Shown here in pieces: positions 14,314 through 23,510 of a stretch of DNA of 49,227 nt; within the stretch, counting starts at the first letter, position 1; each line of letters begins with the position of its first letter. A program made the translations under genes and the position numbers. Below the pieces are notes generated by a model. That model made no database searches and had not been told where the DNA came from. It saw nothing but the letters and a program-made list of their open reading frames with translations. This stretch comes from Catalinimonas alkaloidigena (GTDB taxonomy: Bacteria > Bacteroidota > Bacteroidia > Cytophagales > Flexibacteraceae): assembly GCF_900100765.1 (NCBI RefSeq), contig NZ_FNFO01000019.1, positions 1 to 49,227 of the forward strand. The letters are read 5' to 3'.

Positions 14314-14487
14314 TTAGAGGGTACGTGTCAGGAGATAGGTAGAAATCGTGTCACATTCCCGTTTGTTCAAGAGCTTCTTAGCGCCGGTATTAAAGCCTTG
14401 TTTTTGGCGCATCTCCCGAAGGATGGTCTTCAGGTGAGAGCGAGAACAGCCTAATTGATGTGCTAGTTGAGCCTTTCCAATCAACAT
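14314..14487 (-). CDS. 57-residue helix-turn-helix protein
   Basis: This short gene runs from ATG at 14487 to TAA at 14314-14316. Residues 5-26 form a clear HTH: Lys-Ala-Gln-Leu-Ala-His-Gln-Leu-Gly, a turn at Cys-Ser-Arg-Ser, and a recognition helix His-Leu-Lys-Thr-Ile-Leu. The rest is basic. It converges on the 13975 gene and diverges from the gene at 14748. A Cro-like regulator of the divergent promoter region or of the palindromic operators elsewhere is a fair guess. Confidence 0.65.
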   Translation of the reverse strand: MLIGKAQLAHQLGCSRSHLKTILREMRQKQGFNTGAKKLLNKRECDTISTYLLTRTL

Positions 14488-14524
14488 CGTAAAAGAGAGT
14501 AGTTAAGCGTTGAGTTTTACAGAG

Positions 14525-14560
14525 TTTGATGTTTGAAAAGGGATGATGTAGTTGTATTTG
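14525..14560 (+). promoter_or_regulatory. Possible Bacteroidota-type promoter
   Basis: TTTG at 14532-14535 lies 17 bases before TGTATTTG at 14553-14560, which differs at one consensus position from TAnnTTTG. It would drive the gene at 14748 and perhaps the long operon from 15246. The rest of 14488-14747 shows no gene. Confidence 0.4.
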
Positions 14561-14747
14561 CCAGTACAAAACTACCCCCCGGCCCTGACACGGAAAGGAC
14601 AGAAAACGGCAATTATCGGTAGATATTGGCTTTATGAGCTTTGTGCTTTTTTTTCCGTCAGGTCCTGCCTTATTTCGTGCAGTTCCCAACGGCAACTAGG
14701 CGTCTGCAACCGCCTGCCAACGGGAAGAATCACTCTGGCAATTCACT

Positions 14748-15215
14748 ATGGTTTTCCCTGTTTCAAGCCAATGGGGGCAAGCTACGACCCTTGCCCCCTG
14801 GCAGACTACCAACGTTCGGTACTGGTCCTATCCCAAGCGGATATGGGACGAACTACGTGAGGTTCACGCCTTTGCGCAGACGATCAAAGCCAAGTATCCG
14901 GAACTGTGGGAAACGTCGAAAAATGCAAACGCAGAGAAAATCCACGAAAACCTTACACAGATTTTGGAGCGGGGGTACTTCCTGCCCTCGGACGAAGACT
15001 TCGTAAAGCGCTGGCAAGCCGCCATGAAGCGCAGCCGGTACAACCGCGCCACCAGTGGCCTGGTGACCATGCTGAAGCTGTGCGGCTACACCGTACACGG
15101 CTTCACGCACATGCAGGTCCAACTGCTTGGTGCGGCCGACCAGGTAGCCCTGACCCAAAGAACGAAACCACATTTCCAAGATCGAGCATCTGCACGTCCC
15201 CGTCGCGTCAGTTAA
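14748..15215 (+). CDS. Unknown protein heading the long middle operon
   Basis: The ATG at 14748 gives 155 residues. Residues of about 25-135 form a helical domain rich in Arg, Trp and Lys with Glu-Arg-Gly-Tyr-Phe-Leu-Pro-Ser-Asp-Glu-Asp-Phe in the middle. The last 25 residues look low in structure. No family is recognised. It lies 30 bases before the methylase gene and is probably co-transcribed with it. Confidence 0.6.
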   Translation: MVFPVSSQWGQATTLAPWQTTNVRYWSYPKRIWDELREVHAFAQTIKAKYPELWETSKNANAEKIHENLTQILERGYFLPSDEDFVKRWQAAMKRSRYNRATSGLVTMLKLCGYTVHGFTHMQVQLLGAADQVALTQRTKPHFQDRASARPRRVS

Positions 15216-15245
15216 ACACTGTTCCCCCTGGCCTGCTAAATAGGT

Positions 15246-16619
15246 ATGCAACATTCATCAAACGAACAGATCTTTAACTACGCGGCGGCGGTACGGCAGG
15301 AGCTTTTGCGTCAGCACAAGCTTACCTACCGCAACTTTTCCCGCCTGGGCAAAGATTGGGGGGTTCCCGTCGTCCATCAACAGATGGATGCGGCCGAATG
15401 GGCGGCGGTCGCGTTTTACCGGGCCATGCTGATGGTTTCCCACACCAAAGAAGTGGCGTTTCAGCGCCTGACCGATTTTTATGATGAACACCAGCCGTCG
15501 TTTACCACGAAATCCTCGCGGAAACAACTCTTTCAACAATTTTCAACCCCGGCACCCCTGGCGGCGCTCTGCGGCTGGTTCTGTCACCTCGACAAAGCGC
15601 GCAGCGTCCTGGAACCCAACGGCGGCACGGGGATGATGCTGATCGGCCTGCCCGATCGGAGCAAGGCCACCGTCAACGAGATCGAACCCTTCCGTCGCCG
15701 GTTGCTGGAACTGTCGGAATATGGGCAGGTCCTTTCGCAGGACACCGATACCCTGTCGATTCCTAACCAGCGTTTCGACGTAGTAATCGGCAATCCTCCC
15801 TTTGAACTGCTACCGGAGCGGCAGCGCTGGAACGGCTTTGAGATCAAACGCCGGGAGCACCTGCACTGCCTTATGGCCCTGGGCCACATGAAGCCGACCG
15901 GCCGAGCGGCCCTGATCATTTACGGGCACAACGAATTTGACGACGACGGCCGGTTCAAAGACTACCGGATCTTCTTCAATGCGCTGTATCACTACTACCA
16001 TGTGATCGACGTAATCTCGGTGCACAACGATTTCTACAAGAAACAGGGAGCCTGGGCACCCGTGCGGGTCATTCTCATTGCCGGTCGCAAACCTGCTCCG
16101 GAGGGATTCGCGCAGCGCCTGGTGGCGCAACCCGAACTTGCCGAGGTCTGCACGACCTGGGGCGAGTTGTGGACCCGCTTTAAATCGGCTACTGAACGCG
16201 CAGACATGCGCTTTCCCATCGAGTTTGCCTACGGTCGTCTGACCAAGGACGAGTTCAAAGTGCAGCACCCTGACCGGTACCGCGCCTCGCAGCTACTGCA
16301 CCAGGCGCACCAGCGCCCCGACCCCAATGCCGTGCCAGATCCACTGGCACAGTTCCGGCCGGTGGACCTGTCGGAATCGCTCAAGACCGCCCTGGATGTC
16401 CTGGCCGATTCGCTGGACTCGAACGAGATGCTACGCACCGTGGAAGCGCTCAAGCCCACGGACAAGCTCTTGTTTGCGCAGTACCTCACCCAAAAGCGCT
16501 ATCCCTGCCAGCCGGACTCGGTTTCGCTGCTGCGGTCCTGGAACGCGCTGACTGGCTTTGTTCAACCTTCTTCTTCCTTAATCCTGCTGCACAAGCAACT
16601 GCAAACGGTACTGAAATGA
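15246..16619 (+). CDS. N6-adenine DNA methyltransferase
   Basis: This 457-residue protein has the gamma-class layout: Gln-Phe-Ser-Thr-Pro near residue 98, motif I (Leu-Glu-Pro-Asn-Gly-Gly-Thr-Gly, 122-129) for S-adenosylmethionine, and catalytic motif IV Asn-Pro-Pro-Phe at 183-186. No specificity domain or restriction partner is seen. Such methylases next to strawberry-notch helicases occur in the P1 DarB family of antirestriction proteins and in large mobile-element proteins. Protection of the element's own DNA is the likely role. It overlaps the next gene by ATGA. Confidence 0.9.
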   Translation: MQHSSNEQIFNYAAAVRQELLRQHKLTYRNFSRLGKDWGVPVVHQQMDAAEWAAVAFYRAMLMVSHTKEVAFQRLTDFYDEHQPSFTTKSSRKQLFQQFSTPAPLAALCGWFCHLDKARSVLEPNGGTGMMLIGLPDRSKATVNEIEPFRRRLLELSEYGQVLSQDTDTLSIPNQRFDVVIGNPPFELLPERQRWNGFEIKRREHLHCLMALGHMKPTGRAALIIYGHNEFDDDGRFKDYRIFFNALYHYYHVIDVISVHNDFYKKQGAWAPVRVILIAGRKPAPEGFAQRLVAQPELAEVCTTWGELWTRFKSATERADMRFPIEFAYGRLTKDEFKVQHPDRYRASQLLHQAHQRPDPNAVPDPLAQFRPVDLSESLKTALDVLADSLDSNEMLRTVEALKPTDKLLFAQYLTQKRYPCQPDSVSLLRSWNALTGFVQPSSSLILLHKQLQTVLK

Positions 16620-17053
16620 AAATCTTTTTTGACCCCCACATGACCCTGGCGGATGACCAGCTCATCCTGTTGACGGTAGCGACTCCCAAGGGGGGATCGC
16701 CGGGCAGCTTCGACAACCACGTGGCCCTGCTCAGAGCACGCCTGATTTCGCTGATCCAAGCGGCCCGCGAAGACGGGGAAAGCCCGGTGGAAGTGGTCAA
16801 CCATTATTTAGGCACAAGCCTGCCGTACATGACCGATCTGGAACTCGCTGAATATCTCCTGGAGATCGGCACGTACGCGCAGCACATTAACGACACCCTG
16901 GGGCGCTACTACGCGGAACTAGGGGAATTGAGCAGTTCCGGCTGGAAAGAAGTCGCCGGGCAGCTAGGCGAAAACGGGATTCTGGAAATTTTTAAGCACA
17001 CCGAAGCATGGTACAAGGAAACGAACCTCAGAACGATACTGGAGCGGTTGTAA
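16616..17053 (+). CDS. Unknown protein between methylase and helicase
   Basis: The product has 145 residues, starting at an ATGA overlap. It is mostly helical and acidic with no recognised motif. Its last 46 bases overlap the start of the helicase gene in another frame. The position suggests an accessory subunit linking methylase and helicase. Confidence 0.65.
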   Translation: MKIFFDPHMTLADDQLILLTVATPKGGSPGSFDNHVALLRARLISLIQAAREDGESPVEVVNHYLGTSLPYMTDLELAEYLLEIGTYAQHINDTLGRYYAELGELSSSGWKEVAGQLGENGILEIFKHTEAWYKETNLRTILERL

Positions 17054-20000
17054 ACGCCCTCCGGGAAGAGGAATCGACCGTACCGTACCGGCCGATTTCC
17101 CAAGGCACCTCCCTCAACGTCTCAGTTCCGGCCTCCATGTCGTTCGAGACGGCCAAGGCCCTGCGGCAACTGCAACGGGTGCATGGTAATTTCGATGAAT
17201 ACGTCCGCAAGGCCCTGGACTATCCGACCAAGGAAGCGCTCTATGCGGCGCTGTCGGCCGAACAGATCGACGCCGTGATGCTGGCCATCACCCAGATCGA
17301 AGAAGGCGGCGGCTGCATCATCGGGGACATGACCGGCATCGGGAAGGGGCGCATCGCTGCGGCCCTGATCCGCTACGGGGTGAACCAGGGGAAAACGCCC
17401 GTGTTTTTCACGGAAAAGCCGAACCTGTTTTCGGACCTCTACCGGGACCTGATCGGCATTGATGCCGGGCACCTGGTGCCGTTCGTGATCAACAACGAAC
17501 GCATCGTCAACCAATCGAACGGCAAGACGCTCTATCCGAAGCTGAGCAAGTCCCTGCACGAAGAGGCGCTGTCCTCCTACCAGTTGCCGGACGGTGCGCA
17601 GTTCATCATGACGACCTATTCTCAGGTCATGAGCAATGCGGAAACGGACAAGAAAGCCTTTGTGCGACGTTTTGCGCAGAACGCCATCATGATCCTGGAC
17701 GAGTCGCACAATGCCGGTGGACCGACTTCTAACATCGGCCTCTACCTGCAAGCCCTGTGCGAATCGAGCCAGGCCACCATCTACCTGTCGGCTACCTACG
17801 CCAAATCGCCCAAAAACATGGTGCTCTACGCCATGAAAACGGCCATGCAGGAAGCCAACCTTTCCCACGAGGACCTGGTGAAAGCCATCGAGAACGGCGG
17901 GCCGGTCCTGCAAGAAGTGGTCAGTTCCATGCTGGTGGAGGGCGGTCAGATGATTCGCCGGGAGCGCAGCTTCAAGGGCATCAAAATCGAATACAAGGTC
18001 CTGGAAAAACAGGCCCTGGAACACCGTACCAAATTCGATACGGTCGTCTCGATCATTCGTCAGATCATCGACTTTCAAAACCGTTGGATTCGCCCTGCGG
18101 TCAAGAAGATGGACAAGCAGGTGAAGGACGAAGGCGGCGAAGGAGCCAACGTCACGTCCGGAACCTCTGCCGCAGGGGTAGACAACGTGCCCTTTGTTTC
18201 CAAGGTGTTCAACGTGATCGACCAGCTTCTTTTCAGCCTGAAGGCCGAGGCCGTGGCGGACGAAGCGCTGGAGATCCTGCGTTCCGATCGCAAGCCCGTC
18301 ATCGCCATCCGTGCCACAATGGGCAGCTTCCTGGACCACATGGGCTACCAGCCCGGCGACGTGGTGGAAGATACTGACTTCTCACTGACCTTCCACCGGG
18401 CGCTGGAGAGTGTGCTCTCGATCACGACGCGCAACTTCATGGGAGAAGGGGAAAAGCACTTCATCGACGTGGATACCCTGCCCGCTGAAGCACAGGACCA
18501 GTACCATTCAATCAAAGCCCAGATCGAGGCGACCTCGGTCGGCATTACCATTTCACCCATCGACGTGCTGATCAAGCGCATCGAGGCCGAACGCAAGCCG
18601 GAAGGTGGGTACTACAAAGTCGCCGAGGTGACCGGCCGCAGCAAGGTCCTGGCCTTTCACGACGATACCTACACGGTGGCCACTGTGGAATCACGCAGCA
18701 ACAACGTCAACGAGATGTTCCGCCAGTTCAATGCCGGAGAGCGCGACGTGTTACTGATCAATACCAGCGGGGCCACGGGGGCTTCGGCCCATGCCTCACG
18801 GGATTTCGACGATCGCCGCCAGCGGGTGATGATCATTCACCAGGTGGAACTGAACGTCAACACCGAGATCCAAAAGCGCGGGCGCATCAACCGCACGGGA
18901 CAGGTCCAACCGCCTGAGTACCGGTACCTCACCAGCGCAGTTCCGGCCGAATCCCGGCTCATGATGATGCTGAAAACCAAGCTGAAAAGCCTGGATGCCA
19001 ACACGTCGTCCAACCAGAAAGCGACCTCTACGCAGGTAATTGCCGAGGACGTGATCAACAAGTACGGCGACGATGTGGTGTACGAACTGCTGATGGAAGA
19101 CCGGGAATTGTCGGCCACGGTGGACATTCCCATCAACTCGGATACGGTCAAAGAAGGCATTGCCAACAAGTTCCTGGGTCGCGTGGCCATCCTGTCGGTG
19201 GCAGAACAGGAAAAGATCTATGACGACGTGCTGGAGCGCTACGGCAACTACGTGCAGACCCTCATCGACGAGGGGGACTACGACCTGGAGACGGAGTTCC
19301 TGAACCTGGAGGCCAAAACCATCAAAAAGCAGACGGTGGTCTTTGGGAAAGAGGGCGATTCCGCTTTTGCGGAAAACACCTACCTGGAAGAGTGCCTCTG
19401 CAATGTGTTGCGCAAGCCTATGAAGCGCGAGGCCGTGGAAGCGGAACTGCAAAAAACGTTGCAGGGCCTCCCGGCGCGGGACGTAAAAAAGCAGTTCCGG
19501 CAAAAGTTCGAGGATCACTATTCGGTCTGGTCCATGAAGCGCCTCAAACAGGTAGATCCGGAAGATCAGGAGCGCCTGGCCGAAGTAGAACAGGACAACC
19601 TGCACTACTACGAATGGGTCAACCAACTCATCGACCAGTTTACGATCGGTACGGCCTACGCCATGCCCATCAAAGCCGAGGGGGATTCTCAGGCCTACTC
19701 GCCCGGCATCTTCCTGGGTGTTCAACTCAATCCCAAGGCGAAAAACCCCTTCGCCCTTTCCTCCATGCTGTTCAACTTCGCCGTTGCTGATTCACGGGTG
19801 AAGCTGAGAATACCGGGTTCTAAAAAAGAATCGCTCTACGGGATTCTGGGTGCGTCTGCATTCATGAAAAACCGGGAACTGACGCTCCAGTATTGGGATT
19901 CGCAGATTCCGACCAAAAACCGAACCTCACGCTACATTCTGACCGGCAACCTTTTGCAGGCCTCTTCCTACGCCATCGGCAAAGTGATTCGCTTTACCAC

Positions 20001-20901
20001 GGTGGAAGGCGAGATCAAAAAAGGGATTCTGCTATCGGAGAAGTTCGACCCGACCAAAAAAGAGGGCGGTTTCAAAGCCCGCATTCCGGTCCGTCGCGCC
20101 CTGCCGTTTCTGCAAGCAATGGTGACGACGAACGAGGTAATGGAAGCGGCCGACTATGACTTCGCCATCGTGCGCCAGTTCGGCGGGTTTCGCCTGCGGG
20201 TGCCGTCGTCGATGAAGAAAGGCGCGCAGTTCCTCAAGAACGAGGCCCTGCTCGCCCTGGTACAGTACGGGGAGTTTGTGAAGTACGACTCCTATGCTTT
20301 TGCGACCCTGACGGCGGACCTGACGGCGCTGGTGGATCTGCTGGAGCGGGACTACCAAATGTCGATGCTGGTGGATTCGCAAGAGGTGGAAGGCGACGAT
20401 CCGGCCCTGGTGGACGATCCTAGCCCTCGGGAGGAACCGACCGCTACGTACCGGTTCCGTGCCACCAAACCCATGCAGGGAGCCGACACGCATCCGCTGC
20501 CCGGCTTTGTGGGCATGGAAGAGGTCAACGGCAAAACCATCCTGACCTATAAGCGCTACCTCTCCAACCGGGAACGGATCGGCTACGGCCTGGTGCCCGT
20601 CTTCCCGACGCTGGCAGACGCCTACCACTACTGGCTGATTGGCCTTACCGAAGCTGAGAAAGAGCGTATGCCCGAGCGGGTCAAAGCGGCCGTCGTGCCC
20701 GGCAACGCCGTGCAGACCCGTCAGTACCTCTCTGATCTGATCCTGGAAACCACGGCCGACGTGGGCAACATGGAGTTCATCTACGGCGACTGGACGCTGG
20801 CCCAACTGGCCGACCAACTCTATGCGCAATACCTGGGCAACAAACTGGAAGTCATCACCCTGGACCTTTTCGAAAAGCAACTCATCACTGTCCTCTCCTA
20901 G
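17008..20901 (+). CDS. Strawberry-notch-like superfamily 2 helicase
   Basis: The largest gene, encoding 1297 residues. The first helicase lobe has motif I Gly-Asp-Met-Thr-Gly-Ile-Gly-Lys-Gly-Arg at 106-115, motif II Leu-Asp-Glu-Ser-His near 229-233, and a Ser-Ala-Thr motif III. The second lobe has Gln-Lys-Arg-Gly-Arg-Ile-Asn-Arg-Thr-Gly-Gln near 622-632 (motif VI). Residues of about 650-1297 contain the large C-terminal domains typical of the family. In P1, DarB joins a methylase and a helicase of this type, travels in the virion and blocks type I restriction. Here the two parts are separate genes. A replication or repair helicase is the alternative. Confidence 0.88.
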   Translation: MVQGNEPQNDTGAVVNALREEESTVPYRPISQGTSLNVSVPASMSFETAKALRQLQRVHGNFDEYVRKALDYPTKEALYAALSAEQIDAVMLAITQIEEGGGCIIGDMTGIGKGRIAAALIRYGVNQGKTPVFFTEKPNLFSDLYRDLIGIDAGHLVPFVINNERIVNQSNGKTLYPKLSKSLHEEALSSYQLPDGAQFIMTTYSQVMSNAETDKKAFVRRFAQNAIMILDESHNAGGPTSNIGLYLQALCESSQATIYLSATYAKSPKNMVLYAMKTAMQEANLSHEDLVKAIENGGPVLQEVVSSMLVEGGQMIRRERSFKGIKIEYKVLEKQALEHRTKFDTVVSIIRQIIDFQNRWIRPAVKKMDKQVKDEGGEGANVTSGTSAAGVDNVPFVSKVFNVIDQLLFSLKAEAVADEALEILRSDRKPVIAIRATMGSFLDHMGYQPGDVVEDTDFSLTFHRALESVLSITTRNFMGEGEKHFIDVDTLPAEAQDQYHSIKAQIEATSVGITISPIDVLIKRIEAERKPEGGYYKVAEVTGRSKVLAFHDDTYTVATVESRSNNVNEMFRQFNAGERDVLLINTSGATGASAHASRDFDDRRQRVMIIHQVELNVNTEIQKRGRINRTGQVQPPEYRYLTSAVPAESRLMMMLKTKLKSLDANTSSNQKATSTQVIAEDVINKYGDDVVYELLMEDRELSATVDIPINSDTVKEGIANKFLGRVAILSVAEQEKIYDDVLERYGNYVQTLIDEGDYDLETEFLNLEAKTIKKQTVVFGKEGDSAFAENTYLEECLCNVLRKPMKREAVEAELQKTLQGLPARDVKKQFRQKFEDHYSVWSMKRLKQVDPEDQERLAEVEQDNLHYYEWVNQLIDQFTIGTAYAMPIKAEGDSQAYSPGIFLGVQLNPKAKNPFALSSMLFNFAVADSRVKLRIPGSKKESLYGILGASAFMKNRELTLQYWDSQIPTKNRTSRYILTGNLLQASSYAIGKVIRFTTVEGEIKKGILLSEKFDPTKKEGGFKARIPVRRALPFLQAMVTTNEVMEAADYDFAIVRQFGGFRLRVPSSMKKGAQFLKNEALLALVQYGEFVKYDSYAFATLTADLTALVDLLERDYQMSMLVDSQEVEGDDPALVDDPSPREEPTATYRFRATKPMQGADTHPLPGFVGMEEVNGKTILTYKRYLSNRERIGYGLVPVFPTLADAYHYWLIGLTEAEKERMPERVKAAVVPGNAVQTRQYLSDLILETTADVGNMEFIYGDWTLAQLADQLYAQYLGNKLEVITLDLFEKQLITVLS

Positions 20902-20907
20902 TCAATC

Positions 20908-22065
20908 ATGGATACCAACCCAACAAGTCAACAGATCAACGAACAGGCCGGTAAGCTGGCCGAAGAGTTGATGCGCTTTCTCAAAATCACCAATCCCGCT
21001 GGGCAAGGAGACCCGAAAGCAGCCAAGGTCGACGTGGCGCAGGTGAAGAAAATCATCGCTGAAGAACTCCAGGGCCTGCAAATCACGGCCGATCACCTAA
21101 GTCCGGAACTGCTCAAAATGGTCAGTGCCGTGCAGCGGATCGAACTGGTGTTGCCCTCCGGCGACGTGGTGCCGGTACCGGGTGCCGGGGAAATTCCCGC
21201 ATTTTTCAAAATCATCGACGATCTGCTGGTGGGCAACAACGTCTACCTGTACGGCGAAGCCGGAACCGGGAAAACGACCCTTGCCAAAGAGATCGGACGG
21301 GCACTCCAACGTCAGGTAGTGGTGGTGAGTTGCAACCAGTTCACGTCGACCATCGACCTGAAAGGCGGGCAGACCATCGAGGGCTACCAGGAAGGGTTGC
21401 TCATCGAGGCCTGGCGCGACGGAAAGATTCTGGTGCTGGACGAAATGCCCAAGCTGGACCCCAACACGGCCGGGATTCTCAACGAAGCCCTAGCCATGTC
21501 CGCCGACCAGGAGAAGCCGGATTACGTGCCCTCCATTCGCAACGGACGAGGGGTAGAAATCAAGAAACATCCGGACTTCTGCGTGATCGCCACCGGCAAC
21601 ACCACGGGGAAAGCGACCTCTCCCCGCTACGTGGGCAACAACAAGCTGGATCTCTCACTGATCGACCGTTTTACGGGTTCCTACTACCGAGTCGAGTTCA
21701 ACCGGGACCTGGAGAAAAGCTTGCTGTTTTCGGCGGTCTATGAGATCTGCGATAAGATCCGTGACGGGCTGATCAGCTCCGGCGTCAAAGACGAAATCAT
21801 GACGCTGCGCTTCATGCTCTCCTGCAACCGGATCTACCAGATCGAGATGGAGCGGGCCTTGGGCCAGCGCCCCGCTGTCAAAAACGGCAAAACCTTGAAA
21901 GACCACATTGATAGCTATTTCGAGGTCATGCCCAGTGATAAAGCCCTCTCGATCAAGCATACGATCGACTACGACGACTTTCTCAACACCTACCGGGGAC
22001 CGAAGGAAATGCAGCGGTTCCGGCAGGAATACGGCGCGAAATCGACGCCGATCACCAACGACTGA
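20908..22065 (+). CDS. MoxR/CbbQ-type AAA+ ATPase
   Basis: This 385-residue protein has Walker A Gly-Glu-Ala-Gly-Thr-Gly-Lys-Thr at 116-123, Walker B Leu-Val-Leu-Asp-Glu at 175-179, and sensor 1 Ile-Ala-Thr-Gly-Asn-Thr near 230. The Pro-Lys-Leu-Asp segment after Walker B is like MoxR and CbbQ proteins, which remodel client proteins together with a VWA-domain partner. The next gene encodes a VWA-like protein, giving the usual pair. The client is unknown. The helicase or the capsid are candidates. Confidence 0.88.
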   Translation: MDTNPTSQQINEQAGKLAEELMRFLKITNPAGQGDPKAAKVDVAQVKKIIAEELQGLQITADHLSPELLKMVSAVQRIELVLPSGDVVPVPGAGEIPAFFKIIDDLLVGNNVYLYGEAGTGKTTLAKEIGRALQRQVVVVSCNQFTSTIDLKGGQTIEGYQEGLLIEAWRDGKILVLDEMPKLDPNTAGILNEALAMSADQEKPDYVPSIRNGRGVEIKKHPDFCVIATGNTTGKATSPRYVGNNKLDLSLIDRFTGSYYRVEFNRDLEKSLLFSAVYEICDKIRDGLISSGVKDEIMTLRFMLSCNRIYQIEMERALGQRPAVKNGKTLKDHIDSYFEVMPSDKALSIKHTIDYDDFLNTYRGPKEMQRFRQEYGAKSTPITND

Positions 22066-22083
22066 TAGGCACCTCCCCTCACA

Positions 22084-23181
22084 ATGGTTACTCCAAAACT
22101 CATCATCGGTCCCGACGACAAGCTGTCCTTCGGATTTCAGAACATGAAGGCCCAGGTCGGCCTGCGTGTGCTGGAATTTGCCTCTGTGCAGGACTTTGTG
22201 GCCTGGGGAAACACGAGTCGCCAGAATGTGAACGGACGCAACTACAAGGTGCATCAGTCGCTGCGCGAAACCGCTCAATACTACATCGACAGAAAGGACG
22301 ATTGGTTCGGTCTGCCTACGCCGGAAAGCCTGGAGGAACTGAATCAAATCGACCAGTACCGCTCCCCTCAGCTCATCGACGAGGCACAACAGGACATGTC
22401 CGACCAGCTGCGCCGACTAGCGTCCATGCAGACCTTCCTGGAAGCGCCTACCAAGAAAATGCGCTGGAACCCGTTCGGTATCGGCGTTTTCTCCTTCGAC
22501 AAGGCCGCCACCGGCCTGCGGCCCTTGCTGTACAGCGAAGCGCTGGAAAAGCAGGTGAGCCGGGACGAAGTAGACTTCTCGCGGGAAGCGGACGGGATTC
22601 TGACGCTGAAAGCGGACGGATCGCCGGTCGAGAAAAAATTCGTCACGTCCGTACGCGACGTGTATGCGGCCTACGAAAAGGTACCGGTGGAAGGCCAGCA
22701 CTTTGTGCTCTACATCCATGCCGGGGCCTCTTCTTCCGTGTCGGGGCCAGACATGGCCTTCAATGCGGCCGGGGTGATGGCGTTCGCGCAACTGCTGACC
22801 GAACAGGGCCACTCCGTCGAGATCAACACCCTGGTCGGAACCGTCTGCAAGAAGTCGAAAAAGCTGCGCCTGGCGAACGTGCGGGTGAAGGGATTCGACG
22901 ATCCGCTGAACGTGAACGAGATCGCCAAAGTCGTGGCCGAGCCTAGCTTCTACCGCTGGAAGGGATTCAACGGCATGGTGGGGATGGCCAACTTCCTGAA
23001 CGAAGCTCAGGAAGAGATGATGGGCAATGCCGCCCCGATTGAAACGATGCAGTGGTGCGTCAAGCAGTTCGAGCAGCGCCCCTTCTTTTTCTTCGGCCGG
23101 GTGTCCACCAGGCAGGCCACCCTGAGCCAACTCAACCGCTTGATCAACGATTTTTCTTCCAAAAACCCTCCAAGAGCATGA
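22084..23181 (+). CDS. VWA-like partner of the AAA+ ATPase
   Basis: This 365-residue protein has a helical N-terminal half and a von Willebrand A-like core at about 205-330. Its first strand is Phe-Val-Leu-Tyr-Ile-His, followed by a Gly/Ser loop and an Ala-rich helix with Gly-Val-Met-Ala-Phe-Ala. The usual Asp-x-Ser-x-Ser metal site is degenerate: Ser residues are present, but the leading Asp is replaced in Ile-His-Ala-Gly-Ala-Ser. It resembles phage VWA proteins of the DUF7192 kind. It probably recruits clients to the MoxR-like ATPase. Confidence 0.7.
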   Translation: MVTPKLIIGPDDKLSFGFQNMKAQVGLRVLEFASVQDFVAWGNTSRQNVNGRNYKVHQSLRETAQYYIDRKDDWFGLPTPESLEELNQIDQYRSPQLIDEAQQDMSDQLRRLASMQTFLEAPTKKMRWNPFGIGVFSFDKAATGLRPLLYSEALEKQVSRDEVDFSREADGILTLKADGSPVEKKFVTSVRDVYAAYEKVPVEGQHFVLYIHAGASSSVSGPDMAFNAAGVMAFAQLLTEQGHSVEINTLVGTVCKKSKKLRLANVRVKGFDDPLNVNEIAKVVAEPSFYRWKGFNGMVGMANFLNEAQEEMMGNAAPIETMQWCVKQFEQRPFFFFGRVSTRQATLSQLNRLINDFSSKNPPRA

Positions 23182-23510
23182 TTCCGGTAAGCACCCACGA
23201 ACGCAAGCGCATCATTGATCACCTGGAGGGGGAGGCCTACAAAACGTTTCTCCACAAACCTACCGGGCATCACTTCTATGACTTCAAGATTCTGGTCCAC
23301 TTCGCGCATGAGGACATGGTATTTCTGCGCTATGTTGACGTGGACCTGCGTGACGACGATCGCCGGTACCGCTACCTGTGTTTCGACCGGGTATCGCTCG
23401 CCGCTACCGAGTGCCCCCTCCTGCTGGAGTCGGAGGAAGGACATGCTCAATTTGTCCTGAGCCTCCAATCTGTACATTCGATCACCTGGATTAACGGAGG
23501 TGTGCGATGA
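23178..23510 (+). CDS. Unknown protein in the AAA/VWA operon
   Basis: The start at ATG 23178 overlaps the preceding stop and gives 110 residues. The pattern is strand-rich with many acidic residues (Asp-Val-Asp-Leu-Arg-Asp-Asp-Asp). No family is recognised. It is coupled to both neighbours. Confidence 0.7.
   Translation: MIPVSTHERKRIIDHLEGEAYKTFLHKPTGHHFYDFKILVHFAHEDMVFLRYVDVDLRDDDRRYRYLCFDRVSLAATECPLLLESEEGHAQFVLSLQSVHSITWINGGVR

Noticed and set aside
17122-18339. 405-codon minus-strand frame, and similar long antisense frames at 18796-19725, 40834-41880 and 47567-48595
   Set aside because: They lie entirely opposite well-supported genes, are rich in His, Arg and Gly as expected from antisense of GC-rich codons, and show no motifs.
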